A DNA stretch of 26,458 bases from CAZWUK01 sp964636685 (GCA_964636685.1 CAZWUK010000025.1:1-26458); one strand, 5' to 3'. Shown: positions 15,785 through 23,727, counted from the stretch's first letter. Program-made: numbers and translations. Notes: generated from the letters alone by a model not told the origin.

Positions 15785-17197
15785 ATGCAATACGGTGTCA
15801 CCATCACCGGCGGCGTTTCGCCCTGGCAGATCTTCCAGCAAAACGCCGCGGGCGTCGCCGCGATCCATCTGACCGGCGTCTGCCATCGAATTCGTTTGAG
15901 TCAGGAGCTGCCCTTGACCTTCACCCCCATCGAAACAGGCGCGGTTACGGTCAAGGCGCGCGTCGCGCTCGAGAGCAGCGGCGAAAACATCATCCCGTGG
16001 ACAGTCTGCTCTGTCACAGACGACAGCGCGTGGGAAATCACCTTCCCCGCAGTCCCCGCGGGCGGCCCTTACCGGATCGAAACTTACATGGAATACGACG
16101 GGTGGGACGGTCTGTCCTGCACCCGTGGCGATATGGTACACAACGTGGGCGTGGGCGACGTATTTGTGGTCGCCGGACAGTCCAACGCGGCAGGGCGCGC
16201 AAAAGACCCCATCGACGATCCGCCGGAAATCGGCGTGCATCTGTTGCGAAACAGCGGCAAATGGGATCTTGCCACGCATCCGCTGGGCGAAACGACAAAC
16301 AGCGTCCACGTGGGACATTTTGAAAACCACAACCCCGGACATACCCCTTGGCTGCATTTTGCGAAGATTCTAAAGCGCGAGCTTGGGTATCCCATCGGCA
16401 TCGTGATGAGCGCCTACGGCGGCGCGCCGCTGCGCTGGTGGAACCCGGAGGAAAACGGCGCGCTGACAAAAAACATGCTCGAGCAGCTCGAAGAATACGA
16501 TCTGCACCCCAAGGCGATGCTCTGGTATCAGGGCGAGGCCGAAGGCTTTGAGAATAGCGCCGAAACGTATTTTGACCGTTTCACCGCGTTTGTCAACAGC
16601 GTGCGGGCTTCTCTTGACCAGCCGGAGCTGCCGGTCATCACGTTCCAGATCAATCGGCAGTACCCGGAATGCGACTTGGCGCTCGACCGGCAATGGGGTA
16701 TCGTGCGGCAGGCGCAGCGCGACGCGATGTACCGCATGAAAAACGTCTGGACGCTGCCCAGTCAGGATGTGGCGATGTACGACTTTATCCACAACGCCGC
16801 AAGCGGCAATCTCGTCATCGGCGAACGGGCGGCAAAATGCGCGCTTGCAAACCTCTACGGTCGTGTGCGCGACTGGAAAGCGCCCGAGGCGGAAAAGGCC
16901 GTTCTCCTCGCACCCGACACGGTGGAGCTGTTCTTTTCCAATATCAAAAACTGGCTCAACCCTTACGATGTGCCGGTAAACGCGCTCCCGTTTGAAGCAG
17001 AGGACGGCGACGGACTCCTGTCGCTGTCAAGCTATACGGTCAAAAACGACAGCCTTGTTTTGACCTTCCCGCGCCCGCTCAAAGAAAACGCCGTGCTGCA
17101 CGGCGCATGGCGCGCAAATCCCGGTCAGGAGATTCCCTGCGACTGTATGCGCATGCCGATGCTGGCGTTCTACGGTCTGCCCATTACGAAGAAATAA
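15785..17197 (+). CDS. Sialate O-acetylesterase-like SGNH hydrolase, 470 aa
   Basis: Carbohydrate esterase of the SASA type, expected to remove O-acetyl groups from a sugar. FVVAGQSNAAGRA (128-139) carries the nucleophile Ser133, WYQGEAEG (247-254) is the family's oxyanion-hole block normally written WYQGES/A, and MYDFIHNAASGNLVIGERA (331-349) supplies the Asp333/His336 pair. A beta-rich domain of about 120 residues precedes the catalytic part. No signal peptide is present, so it acts on imported substrate. ATG 15785 follows AAGGAG with 6 nt spacing. The next gene starts 9 bp downstream. Acetylated sialic acid is only one possible substrate, since family members also act on other acetylated glycans. 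Confidence 0.87.
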   Translation: MQYGVTITGGVSPWQIFQQNAAGVAAIHLTGVCHRIRLSQELPLTFTPIETGAVTVKARVALESSGENIIPWTVCSVTDDSAWEITFPAVPAGGPYRIETYMEYDGWDGLSCTRGDMVHNVGVGDVFVVAGQSNAAGRAKDPIDDPPEIGVHLLRNSGKWDLATHPLGETTNSVHVGHFENHNPGHTPWLHFAKILKRELGYPIGIVMSAYGGAPLRWWNPEENGALTKNMLEQLEEYDLHPKAMLWYQGEAEGFENSAETYFDRFTAFVNSVRASLDQPELPVITFQINRQYPECDLALDRQWGIVRQAQRDAMYRMKNVWTLPSQDVAMYDFIHNAASGNLVIGERAAKCALANLYGRVRDWKAPEAEKAVLLAPDTVELFFSNIKNWLNPYDVPVNALPFEAEDGDGLLSLSSYTVKNDSLVLTFPRPLKENAVLHGAWRANPGQEIPCDCMRMPMLAFYGLPITKK

Positions 17198-17206
17198 GGA
17201 GGCGCT

Positions 17207-19240
17207 ATGCCCGATCCGTTTCGCTATTGCTTCCGCTTCTGCTGCGACCCCGGCTTTAACGATGAGAAGGAAACGCAGAAGCTACTAACCTTTGTGGACG
17301 ACGCGCGCATCGACGATGTGATGGTGTTTGTCAACGTGGAGGAGATCAACACCGGTCACTTTGACGAGAAGGAGCAGGCGGTGTATCTTGATCTGCTCCG
17401 GCGCTTACAGCCGCTGCTTAGGCAAAAAGGCGTGAGCCTGTCGGTCAACCATTGGCATTCCGTCATGCACGCCGACCTCGGAAAACAGTTTCGTCCCGAC
17501 CAGCCGTTTCGCGCCATGGTGGATAAAAACGGCACGGCGTCCGCGCTGTGCGTGTGTCCGCTTGACACGGCGTGGCAGAATTACATGGCGGGCGTCTACC
17601 GTCGCTATGCGGCGCTTTCTCCCGACACCGTCTGGGTCGAGGACGATTTTCGGCTGCACAATCATGATCCGCTCGACTGGGGCGGCTGTTTTTGCGAGGA
17701 GCACATGCGGCTCTATTCCGAAAAAGCAGGCAAAACGCTCACGCGCGAGGAATTTGTCGCGGGTGTTTTGCAGCCTGGCCATGTGCATCCGTATCGCAAG
17801 ATCTGGCTGGACGCCTGCCGCGAAACCATGGAGCAGGCCGCAAAGAACATCGGCGACGCGGTGCACGATGAAAATCCGTCCGTGCGCGTCGGCTTAATGA
17901 GCAGCGTCCCCTATGTCCACAGCGCCGAGGGACGCGACTGGAAAACGCTTTTGACCGCGTTTGCCGGAGAAAACGACCCCGTCTGCCGCGTGCATCTGCC
18001 GTCGTATCAGGAGATGGCGCCGTGGGAGTACCTGTTCCGCTTCCACATGGTATCCATGGTCAACCGCGCGCTGCTCCCAAAGAATACCCGCGTGTATCCC
18101 GAGCTTGAAAACTATCCCTACTCGCGCTTTTCCAAGTCCCGCAAATTCACGCGCTTTCAGCTCTTGTCCTCGCTCGCGCTCGATCTTGCGGGCATGACGA
18201 TCGACCTGTTTGACTTAAACGGGCGCGGGATCATCGAAACGGACGGCTACCAGCAGATGCTGTTTGCCGTCAAGGACTATCTCAACCGGCAAAATGCTTC
18301 GGGCGTATTTTCTCTCCCCCGCTCCGGCGTATGCGTGCTGGTGGACGAAAAAGCGTCCTACCGTCTTCACACAAAGACCGGCGCGCGCATGGAGGAGCTG
18401 TATCCCGAGGAAATCTTCTGGGCGGGCATTCTTCCGGCGATGGGCATCCCGTTTTATATTGGCGCCGACCCGACCGAGAGCCAAGGCGTTGCCGCCGTCT
18501 CGGGGCAATACCTCAGAAATCTGTCCGAGCAGCAGCTCCGCCGCCTGTTTGAAGAAAACTTTGTGCTCCTAAACGGCGACGCGATGGACACGCTCTGTGA
18601 TCTGGGGCTTGGCGAGCTGGCAGGGCTTTCGTCGGTGCGCTGGATGCGCCAAAACAGCGGCGAATACGCCTATGAGCAGGTCACAAACGGCAAGGTCTAC
18701 ACGACCGTAGAAAACGCCCGCGCAAGCGCCATCATCTCGTCGGCGGACGCCGCGCGTCCCACGTTTTGCGACGACGCAATCGTGACGGAGTATTCGAGCC
18801 TGTTTACGTCCTTCCGCACGCGCGTTTGCCCGTTTGAAGTTGTCGTGAACGACCGTGTCCTGCTGTATCCGTTTGGGCATTTTGAGAGTCCGCAGGACAT
18901 CCCGCCCATGCTTCGAAACGATGTGCGACAGGAGCTCTTGCAGGACATTCTTGCAAGATGCGACAAAGCGGACTTCCCCATGGTTGTCGGCAGCCCGTAT
19001 CTTACGCCGTATTGCATGAAACACGGGAATGCGCTGTATCTGTATCTCGTCAACGGTGCTTTTGACGAGGCGCCGGAGATCAAGCTCGCCAATCTCCCGG
19101 ACGGCAGGTACTGCATCACGGCAGACGGCAGCGACGGATTGCAGTGCAAAATCACCATATCGGTACAGGACGGCGTGTGTACGCTGCCCGTTTGCATCGG
19201 TTCTATGGAGAGCGTCATGCTCACCCTGACAAAAATTTAA
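17207..19240 (+). CDS. Unassigned TIM-barrel-like protein, possible glycoside hydrolase, 677 aa
   Basis: I cannot place this protein in a named family. The first 350 residues have the rhythm of a (beta/alpha)8 barrel: DDVMVFVNVEE (36-46), KGVSLSVNHWHS (74-85), SPDTVWVEDDFRLHNH (138-153), then GGCFCEEHMRLYSEKAG (159-175), which resembles the Cys-containing segment of GH42-like enzymes, and RVYPELENYPYSRF. A Rossmann-like middle segment and a C-terminal beta-rich end (NALYLYLVNGA, RYCITADGSDG) recall the GH42 trimerisation and C-terminal domains. No signal peptide, so cytoplasmic. ATG 17207 follows AGGAGG closely, 9 bp after the esterase stop; the next gene begins 17 bp after its stop. A role in cleaving the same imported glycan is inferred from context. 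Confidence 0.8.
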   Translation: MPDPFRYCFRFCCDPGFNDEKETQKLLTFVDDARIDDVMVFVNVEEINTGHFDEKEQAVYLDLLRRLQPLLRQKGVSLSVNHWHSVMHADLGKQFRPDQPFRAMVDKNGTASALCVCPLDTAWQNYMAGVYRRYAALSPDTVWVEDDFRLHNHDPLDWGGCFCEEHMRLYSEKAGKTLTREEFVAGVLQPGHVHPYRKIWLDACRETMEQAAKNIGDAVHDENPSVRVGLMSSVPYVHSAEGRDWKTLLTAFAGENDPVCRVHLPSYQEMAPWEYLFRFHMVSMVNRALLPKNTRVYPELENYPYSRFSKSRKFTRFQLLSSLALDLAGMTIDLFDLNGRGIIETDGYQQMLFAVKDYLNRQNASGVFSLPRSGVCVLVDEKASYRLHTKTGARMEELYPEEIFWAGILPAMGIPFYIGADPTESQGVAAVSGQYLRNLSEQQLRRLFEENFVLLNGDAMDTLCDLGLGELAGLSSVRWMRQNSGEYAYEQVTNGKVYTTVENARASAIISSADAARPTFCDDAIVTEYSSLFTSFRTRVCPFEVVVNDRVLLYPFGHFESPQDIPPMLRNDVRQELLQDILARCDKADFPMVVGSPYLTPYCMKHGNALYLYLVNGAFDEAPEIKLANLPDGRYCITADGSDGLQCKITISVQDGVCTLPVCIGSMESVMLTLTKI

Positions 19241-19257
19241 CATTGGAGGAAATCACA

Positions 19258-20304
19258 ATGCAGGCAAGGATCATCGACCGCAAATGGGTCGTGGAATGGT
19301 TTGACGAACGGCAATGCTACCATATGCCAAGTCTCACCATGGCAGACAACGGCAACCTGCTTGCCGTATGGAACGGCGGCTTTTTGCAGTGGAACGGCGA
19401 CCCCATGGGGCGCGACGCCAAGGACTGGGTTTCGGTACTCGAACCCGGCGCCGAGAATTGGTCGAATCCCGACGCTGTCGGCTGCGACATTCGCTACTGC
19501 TGCCACGACCCGATCTGGCTCAAAAACAAAAAGGGCGAGGTCATTTTGCTCTTTGCAAAATTCCTCGACACGGAAGTCAATTTTTCCACATGGTGCAACG
19601 GACGCGACGAGCTGTGGACGAGAAAGACCAAGGATGGCGGCAGAACGTGGGAACCCGCCAAGCCCTCCGGCATCCTGTCGGGTCACGCCTCCAACGACAG
19701 CGTGCTGCTTTCCGACGGCACGATCGTGTTTGCCAGCACCAGCAGCGAGCTGCCCGATAAGTATTTCGGTGCGGTACGCATCTATATCAGCCACGACGAC
19801 GGCGAGACGTTTGAAAAAGGGCCGCTGCTCTATGCTGACGACGGCAATCTCATCCGCGAGCCGGGTCTGTGCCTGCGCCCCGACGGAACGATCCGCCTGT
19901 TTTCACGCACCTGCCCGGGCAACACCGGCTGGGGAACCGCCGGCAACCACTCGCTGCCCTCCTATACCGCCGAGAGCCGCGACGGTGGCAAAACGTGGAC
20001 AAAGCCCGTTCCGAGCGGCATCCTGAACAACGAATCCAAGCTTGACGTATTGAGCTGGGACGAGGATACCATCCTCATGGCGTACAACGACACCCCCGAG
20101 ACCGATTGGCATGAAAGAAGCCCTCTGACGCTGGCTGCAAGCCATGACGAGGGCAAAACGTGGTATAACCTTGTGGAGCTTGCCTCCGCGCCGGGCAACA
20201 AATGCCAGCCCGCCATGTGCAAGGACAAGGACGGGCGGTTGAACGTTGTTTACATGAACCGCCACACCGCCATCGAGCATATCGTGGTGGAAATCACAAA
20301 ATAG
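19258..20304 (+). CDS. Sialidase-family (BNR) beta-propeller protein, 348 aa
   Basis: Compact six-bladed propeller with four clear Asp boxes: TKDGGRTW (124-131), SHDDGETF (178-185), SRDGGKTW (240-247) and SHDEGKTW (295-302). REPGLCLRPDGTIRLFSR (200-217) matches the E-P...DG...R blade motif of the BNR_2 group. Where GH33 sialidases have FRIP, this protein reads YHMP (21-24), so the first catalytic arginine appears to be absent. No signal peptide. ATG 19258 is chosen because GGAGG lies 8 nt upstream; the longer frame from 19144 lies inside the preceding gene. It ends 11 bp inside the 3' end of the convergent amidohydrolase gene. It may cleave or bind a sugar other than sialic acid. Confidence 0.85.
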   Translation: MQARIIDRKWVVEWFDERQCYHMPSLTMADNGNLLAVWNGGFLQWNGDPMGRDAKDWVSVLEPGAENWSNPDAVGCDIRYCCHDPIWLKNKKGEVILLFAKFLDTEVNFSTWCNGRDELWTRKTKDGGRTWEPAKPSGILSGHASNDSVLLSDGTIVFASTSSELPDKYFGAVRIYISHDDGETFEKGPLLYADDGNLIREPGLCLRPDGTIRLFSRTCPGNTGWGTAGNHSLPSYTAESRDGGKTWTKPVPSGILNNESKLDVLSWDEDTILMAYNDTPETDWHERSPLTLAASHDEGKTWYNLVELASAPGNKCQPAMCKDKDGRLNVVYMNRHTAIEHIVVEITK

Positions 20305-21358
20305 CCGGTTCCAGCGACTCCAGATGCAATAGCCGCATGGCGTTCTCGTAATAGACCTTTTTGAGCACGTCGTCCGGCAGATAGAGGCCATAGATGCGCC
20401 AGCGCCCCTGCGTTGGCGCGTTTCCGTTGGGCTCATAGTTAAAATACTCGTCGTCCGTTTCCAAAAATCGGTACGCTACGGCATGTTCGCCGCAAGAGAG
20501 CGGCCAGCTGTCCGTGCCGAAAACGATGCGGTCTGCATAGCGCAAAAAGAACCTGCGCGCGCTGTACGGTACGCGTCCAAGCTCCGCGATGCGCCCGGTA
20601 ATATCGATATACAGATTGGGATAGCGGTCAAGGCGGGAGGCAACCCAATCAAGATCCTCCGCGCACGACCCGAAATGCGCGATGATAAACGTGGTATTCG
20701 GGTGCGATGCGATCATGTGATCCTGCATGGCAAGCAGCTCCTGGAACGTGGGCAGGCTGGGGTCGCAAAAGCTCCAGTCGGGGTGCGCGTTCAGCTCCTC
20801 AAAGCGCTCGTTCTTTTCGTCGATCGGGTCAAAGAACGCCTTGGGATCGCCGATGTGCATCAAGACCGGCAATGACAGTTCCGCCGCCGTGTCATACACA
20901 ACGTCAAGGCGCGGATCGTCCGTTCGGATGCAGTTGCCAAGCTTATCACGGCAATAGAGCGTGACGTCCTTCCACAGCTTTACGCCACGAACACCGCGCG
21001 CTTTGGCTTCAACAAGGCGCGCCCGCGTCACCTCGGCAAAGTCTGCTTCATCGATTCTCTGATGCTCCACCCATGCAAAGTGCAGTATCTCCTCCGGGTA
21101 ATCGCGCGTTTTTTCCAGCATGGCGGTCAACCCTTCGCCCCATTCGCCGTCGAGGTTGACAAATTTCACAACGCCCGCATCGCGCATCCGCTGCACAAAC
21201 TCTCCCGTATCGTATTGGGAGGCATAATCCCCCGTAAACATGAGATGTCCCATGTGCACGTGCATGTCGATCACGGGAAAGCGCGGTTTTGTGATCGGAT
21301 GCGCTTTTGTCACCAGCGCGGGAACGGGTTGGAATTTGGATAATGCAATGTCCTGCAT
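20294..21358 (-). CDS. Amidohydrolase-2 family metal-dependent hydrolase, 354 aa
   Basis: TIM-barrel metallohydrolase of the COG2159/COG3618 group, whose members include lactonases and decarboxylases. Metal and catalytic residues are all visible: DMHVHMG (H33, H35), VLMHIGDP (H168), FIIAHFGS (H228) and FGTDSWP (D283). FFDPIDEKNERFEEL (175-189) and HPDW are recurrent in this subgroup. No signal peptide. ATG 21358 is preferred, with GAAGG and GAGAGG just upstream; the longer frame reaching 21445 would include the promoter. It is divergent from the DUF4091 gene and its 3' end overlaps the propeller gene by 11 bp. Sugar-acid lactone hydrolysis would fit the setting, but this is inference. Confidence 0.88.
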   Translation of the reverse strand: MQDIALSKFQPVPALVTKAHPITKPRFPVIDMHVHMGHLMFTGDYASQYDTGEFVQRMRDAGVVKFVNLDGEWGEGLTAMLEKTRDYPEEILHFAWVEHQRIDEADFAEVTRARLVEAKARGVRGVKLWKDVTLYCRDKLGNCIRTDDPRLDVVYDTAAELSLPVLMHIGDPKAFFDPIDEKNERFEELNAHPDWSFCDPSLPTFQELLAMQDHMIASHPNTTFIIAHFGSCAEDLDWVASRLDRYPNLYIDITGRIAELGRVPYSARRFFLRYADRIVFGTDSWPLSCGEHAVAYRFLETDDEYFNYEPNGNAPTQGRWRIYGLYLPDDVLKKVYYENAMRLLHLESLEPAIL

Positions 21359-21404
21359 ACAGCCTTCGCCTCTCAAAATATTTTTAGAAATTCCGGAAAA
21401 ACAG

Positions 21405-21433
21405 TTGGCAAAACACGAATAGTTCGATACCAT
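21405..21433 (+). promoter_or_regulatory. Promoter of the DUF4091 gene
   Basis: TTGGCA (21405-21410), 17-bp spacer and TACCAT (21428-21433). The leader to ATG 21496 is about 55 nt. Its -10 box shares two bases with the opposing -10 of the amidohydrolase promoter. Confidence 0.45.
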
Positions 21434-21440
21434 AATAGCA
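21432..21440 (-). promoter_or_regulatory. Extended -10 promoter of the amidohydrolase gene
   Basis: On the minus strand TGCTATTAT forms an extended -10 element (TGn plus TATTAT at 21432-21437) without a good -35 partner. Transcription would start near 21425, leaving a leader of about 67 nt. Confidence 0.4.
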
Positions 21441-21495
21441 TACAAACAAGGGCTTTCCCATTTCTTTTCTCAGAAATTGATCGATGGAGGAATCC

Positions 21496-23151
21496 ATGCA
21501 CACATTTGAATTCTGTTTGACAGACGGCATGCAAAAGGTGCTGCCAAAGCGAGCGCCGTTACCCTTTACCCCGGCGGCGCTGTACGCGCTCGGCGGTGAG
21601 ACAGTCTCCTTTCAGCTTGCCTACCGCTGCGAAAACGACACCTACGACGGCGATCCGTGCCGCTTCTTTCCGGCGACCGGCAGCCGCCTTACGACGCGCA
21701 TCCGCCAGGTCGGGCTGGTTCCCGTCGCCTATCCGTGCCACGGCGTTTTTGACGACGACTATCTTGTGACCGATCCGGGGCTCATGCCCGATCTTTTGCT
21801 GCCGCGCGCCGAGGAAGACCCCGTGCAGGCGGTCGCGGGTCAATGGCGCAGCCTCTGGATCGACGTGGAGATTGCGGAGGTCGCGGAAAGCGGCGACTAC
21901 CCCGTGACGGTCACGGCCACCGCGCTGGACGGTACGCTGCTCTACACCGAGGACGTCACCGTTCGCGTCAGCCCAGCGTCCTTACTCCCGCAGACGCTCG
22001 TCCACACCGAGTGGTTTCACACGGACTGCCTTGCCGATTATTACCATGTGCCGGTATGGAGCGAGGAGCACTGGCGCATCATCGATAAATTTATGGCGTC
22101 TGCCGCGCGGCACGGCGTCAACCTCCTGCTCACGCCCGTTTTTACGCCGCCGCTCGACACGGCAAAAGGCGGTGCGCGCACGACCGTACAGCTTGTGGAC
22201 GTGACCGTCGTTTCCGAGGGCGTCTATGCGTTTGATTTCACGAAGCTTGACCGCTGGATCGAGTTGTGCCGCAAGAACGGCATTTTTCGCTTGGAGATCG
22301 CGCACCTGTTCTCCCAATGGGGGGCCGCCTATGCGCCGCGCATCGTCGCGACGGTGGACGGGCAGATCCGCTCCATCTTCGGCTGGTATACCCCCGCTGC
22401 GGGCGAAGACTACCAGGTGTTTTTAGCGCAGTTTTTACCCGCGCTGAAAAGCCGCCTTGCAAGCCACGCTATGCTGGAAAGCGCGGTCTTTCACATTTCC
22501 GACGAGCCGGAGGAAGCAGAGCTTATGGGATACGCCTCGGCAAAAGCGTCCGTGCGCGCGCTGCTTTCCGGCTGCCGCATCATGGACGCGCTCTCGAGCT
22601 TCCGCTTCTATCAGGAGGGCGTCGTGGAGCAGCCGGTCGTCGCGGTGGATCAAATCGAGCCGTTCCTTTCTCACGAGGTCAAAGGACTGTGGGCATACTA
22701 TTGCACCGCGCAGGCGATAGATGTTCCAAACCGCTTCATCGCCATGCCAAGCGCTCGAAACCGCATTCTCGGCGCGCTGCTCTACCGGCACAGCATCGAA
22801 GGGTTCTTGCACTGGGGCTTTAACTTTTACAATGCCAAATACTCGCTCTTTCACATCGACCCCTTCCGCACAACGGACGCGTGCGAAACGTTTCCGTCGG
22901 GCGATCCGTTCCTTGTGTATCCGGGCGAGGACGGCGAGCCGCTCGAATCCATCCGCGGTCAGGTGCTGAAAATGGCGCTGTTTGACCAGCGCGCGCTTTC
23001 AACCGTGGAGGCGGCGCTCGGCCGCGCGGCGGCGGAAACGATCTTGATGGAGTGCGCCGACTGTGCGCTCACCTTCACCGACTATCCGCGCGACGCGGCA
23101 TTTTTCCAGCTGCTCCGCCGCCGTATCTTTGAAGCGCTGGAAATTGGCTAA
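21496..23151 (+). CDS. DUF4091 / GH123-like protein, 551 aa
   Basis: N-terminal beta-sandwich (to about 165), then a (beta/alpha)8 barrel ending in a DUF4091 segment: NRILGALLYRHSIEGFLHWG, FNFYNAKYS, DPFRTTDACETFPSGDPFLVYPG. In the related GH123 beta-N-acetylgalactosaminidases an adjacent Asp-Glu pair drives substrate-assisted catalysis; here FHISDEPEE (332-340) offers D336-E337 at the matching strand end. No signal peptide, so intracellular. The frame opens at ATG 21484, but that codon lies within the ribosome binding site: GGAGG stands 5 nt before ATG 21496, which is used. An N-acetylhexosaminidase-like role is suggested but not proven; many DUF4091 proteins are uncharacterised. Confidence 0.87.
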   Translation: MHTFEFCLTDGMQKVLPKRAPLPFTPAALYALGGETVSFQLAYRCENDTYDGDPCRFFPATGSRLTTRIRQVGLVPVAYPCHGVFDDDYLVTDPGLMPDLLLPRAEEDPVQAVAGQWRSLWIDVEIAEVAESGDYPVTVTATALDGTLLYTEDVTVRVSPASLLPQTLVHTEWFHTDCLADYYHVPVWSEEHWRIIDKFMASAARHGVNLLLTPVFTPPLDTAKGGARTTVQLVDVTVVSEGVYAFDFTKLDRWIELCRKNGIFRLEIAHLFSQWGAAYAPRIVATVDGQIRSIFGWYTPAAGEDYQVFLAQFLPALKSRLASHAMLESAVFHISDEPEEAELMGYASAKASVRALLSGCRIMDALSSFRFYQEGVVEQPVVAVDQIEPFLSHEVKGLWAYYCTAQAIDVPNRFIAMPSARNRILGALLYRHSIEGFLHWGFNFYNAKYSLFHIDPFRTTDACETFPSGDPFLVYPGEDGEPLESIRGQVLKMALFDQRALSTVEAALGRAAAETILMECADCALTFTDYPRDAAFFQLLRRRIFEALEIG

Positions 23152-23180
23152 TCGATGTTTTTTAAGCGCGCTGCAACAAC

Positions 23181-23212
23181 AAAGCCCATGTTTTAAGCAA
23201 AACATGGGCTTT
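23181..23212 (+). terminator. Hairpin terminator after the DUF4091 gene (left palindrome)
   Basis: Perfect 14-bp stem with a 4-nt loop starting 29 bp after the stop codon, with A-rich 5' and T-rich 3' flanks in the arms. The symmetric design can terminate transcription in both directions. Confidence 0.6.
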
Positions 23213-23410
23213 CAGTCTGTCAAAAAAGTTCATTATGGGGTTGTTAAGGGGTCGCGACCCCTTCCGTTTTTCCGGCTGATCCGGCTTTGCCGGGTCAACG
23301 GATCGCCCCAAAGTGGGCGTTTCCTTGTGCTTCTTGCCGCCCGGCAACCAGAATGGTTGTAGGCAAGAAGCGGTTGCCCTGTCGAAAAACAAAGGTTTTT
23401 CGACAGTCTC

Positions 23411-23442
23411 AAAGCCCATGTTTTAAGCAAAACATGGGCTTT
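23411..23442 (-). terminator. Hairpin terminator after the small lipoprotein gene (right palindrome)
   Basis: Identical copy of the left palindrome, 58 bp downstream of the minus-strand lipoprotein stop codon. Read on either strand it forms the same 14-bp stem, ending in CTTT; the + strand continues GTTTT. Confidence 0.5.
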
Positions 23443-23500
23443 GTTTTCAGAAGCAGACAGAAGATGAAAAGCAGGGCTTCTCCCTGAAAAAGTCGCGCGC

Positions 23501-23692
23501 TTAGTTAGAATTGCCGCCCGTCGTGAACGACAGCAGGTCGTTGATTGCGTTTCCGCCCGTGCTGTAACGCGCATTGCCGGACGTGCCGTAGCGCGCGTTG
23601 CCGGATGTACCGTTTGCCGACGACCCGCTGCCACAGGCAGTCAGGGAAAGCGCCAACACAGCAAGAATCAAAATGGTTCCTATTTTCTTCAT
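23501..23692 (-). CDS. Small lipoprotein with short tandem repeats, 63 aa
   Basis: A lipoprotein signal sequence, MKKIGTILILAVLALSLTAC, ends in the lipobox LTAC with Cys20, so the mature protein is only 44 residues and would be anchored on the outer face of the membrane. The mature part is Gly/Ser/Asn-rich and contains the repeat TSGNARY twice in tandem, then the related units STGGNA and TTGGNSN. No family recognised. GGAGG lies 8 nt before the ATG, which supports translation. It is divergent from the O-antigen-ligase-like gene, with a palindrome between them. Confidence 0.75.
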   Translation of the reverse strand: MKKIGTILILAVLALSLTACGSGSSANGTSGNARYGTSGNARYSTGGNAINDLLSFTTGGNSN

Positions 23693-23727
23693 AAGTAAAA
23701 CCTCCGTTGCATTTTTATTTACGATCA

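Larger units (their letters stand above)
23181..23442. repeat. 262-bp hairpin-rich element bounded by identical 32-bp palindromes
   Basis: The same 32-bp sequence occurs at 23181-23212 and 23411-23442; each copy is itself a perfect hairpin (14-bp arms starting AAAGCCCATGTTTT, loop AAGC). Just inside the ends, AGTCTGTCAAAAAA on the left and TTTTTCGACAGTCT on the right form a further imperfect inverted repeat, so the whole has terminal inverted repeats of nearly 50 bp. Inside are five more stems: 23246-23263, 23278-23296, around 23304-23319, 23329-23371 (10-bp outer and 6-bp inner stem) and 23379-23406 (12-bp arms). No frame is convincing. It looks like a MITE-like or REP-like intergenic element, or a structured RNA. 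Confidence 0.7.

Noticed and set aside
19258..20304. Naming the propeller protein a sialidase (nanH)
   Set aside because: The FRIP arginine appears to be missing and no sialic acid catabolic genes (NanA, NanE, NanK) are present in the window.
23181..23442. CRISPR array suggested by a repeated 32-bp unit
   Set aside because: Only two copies, separated by 198 bp, each a full hairpin, with no cas genes; the spacing and symmetry fit a terminal-repeat element.
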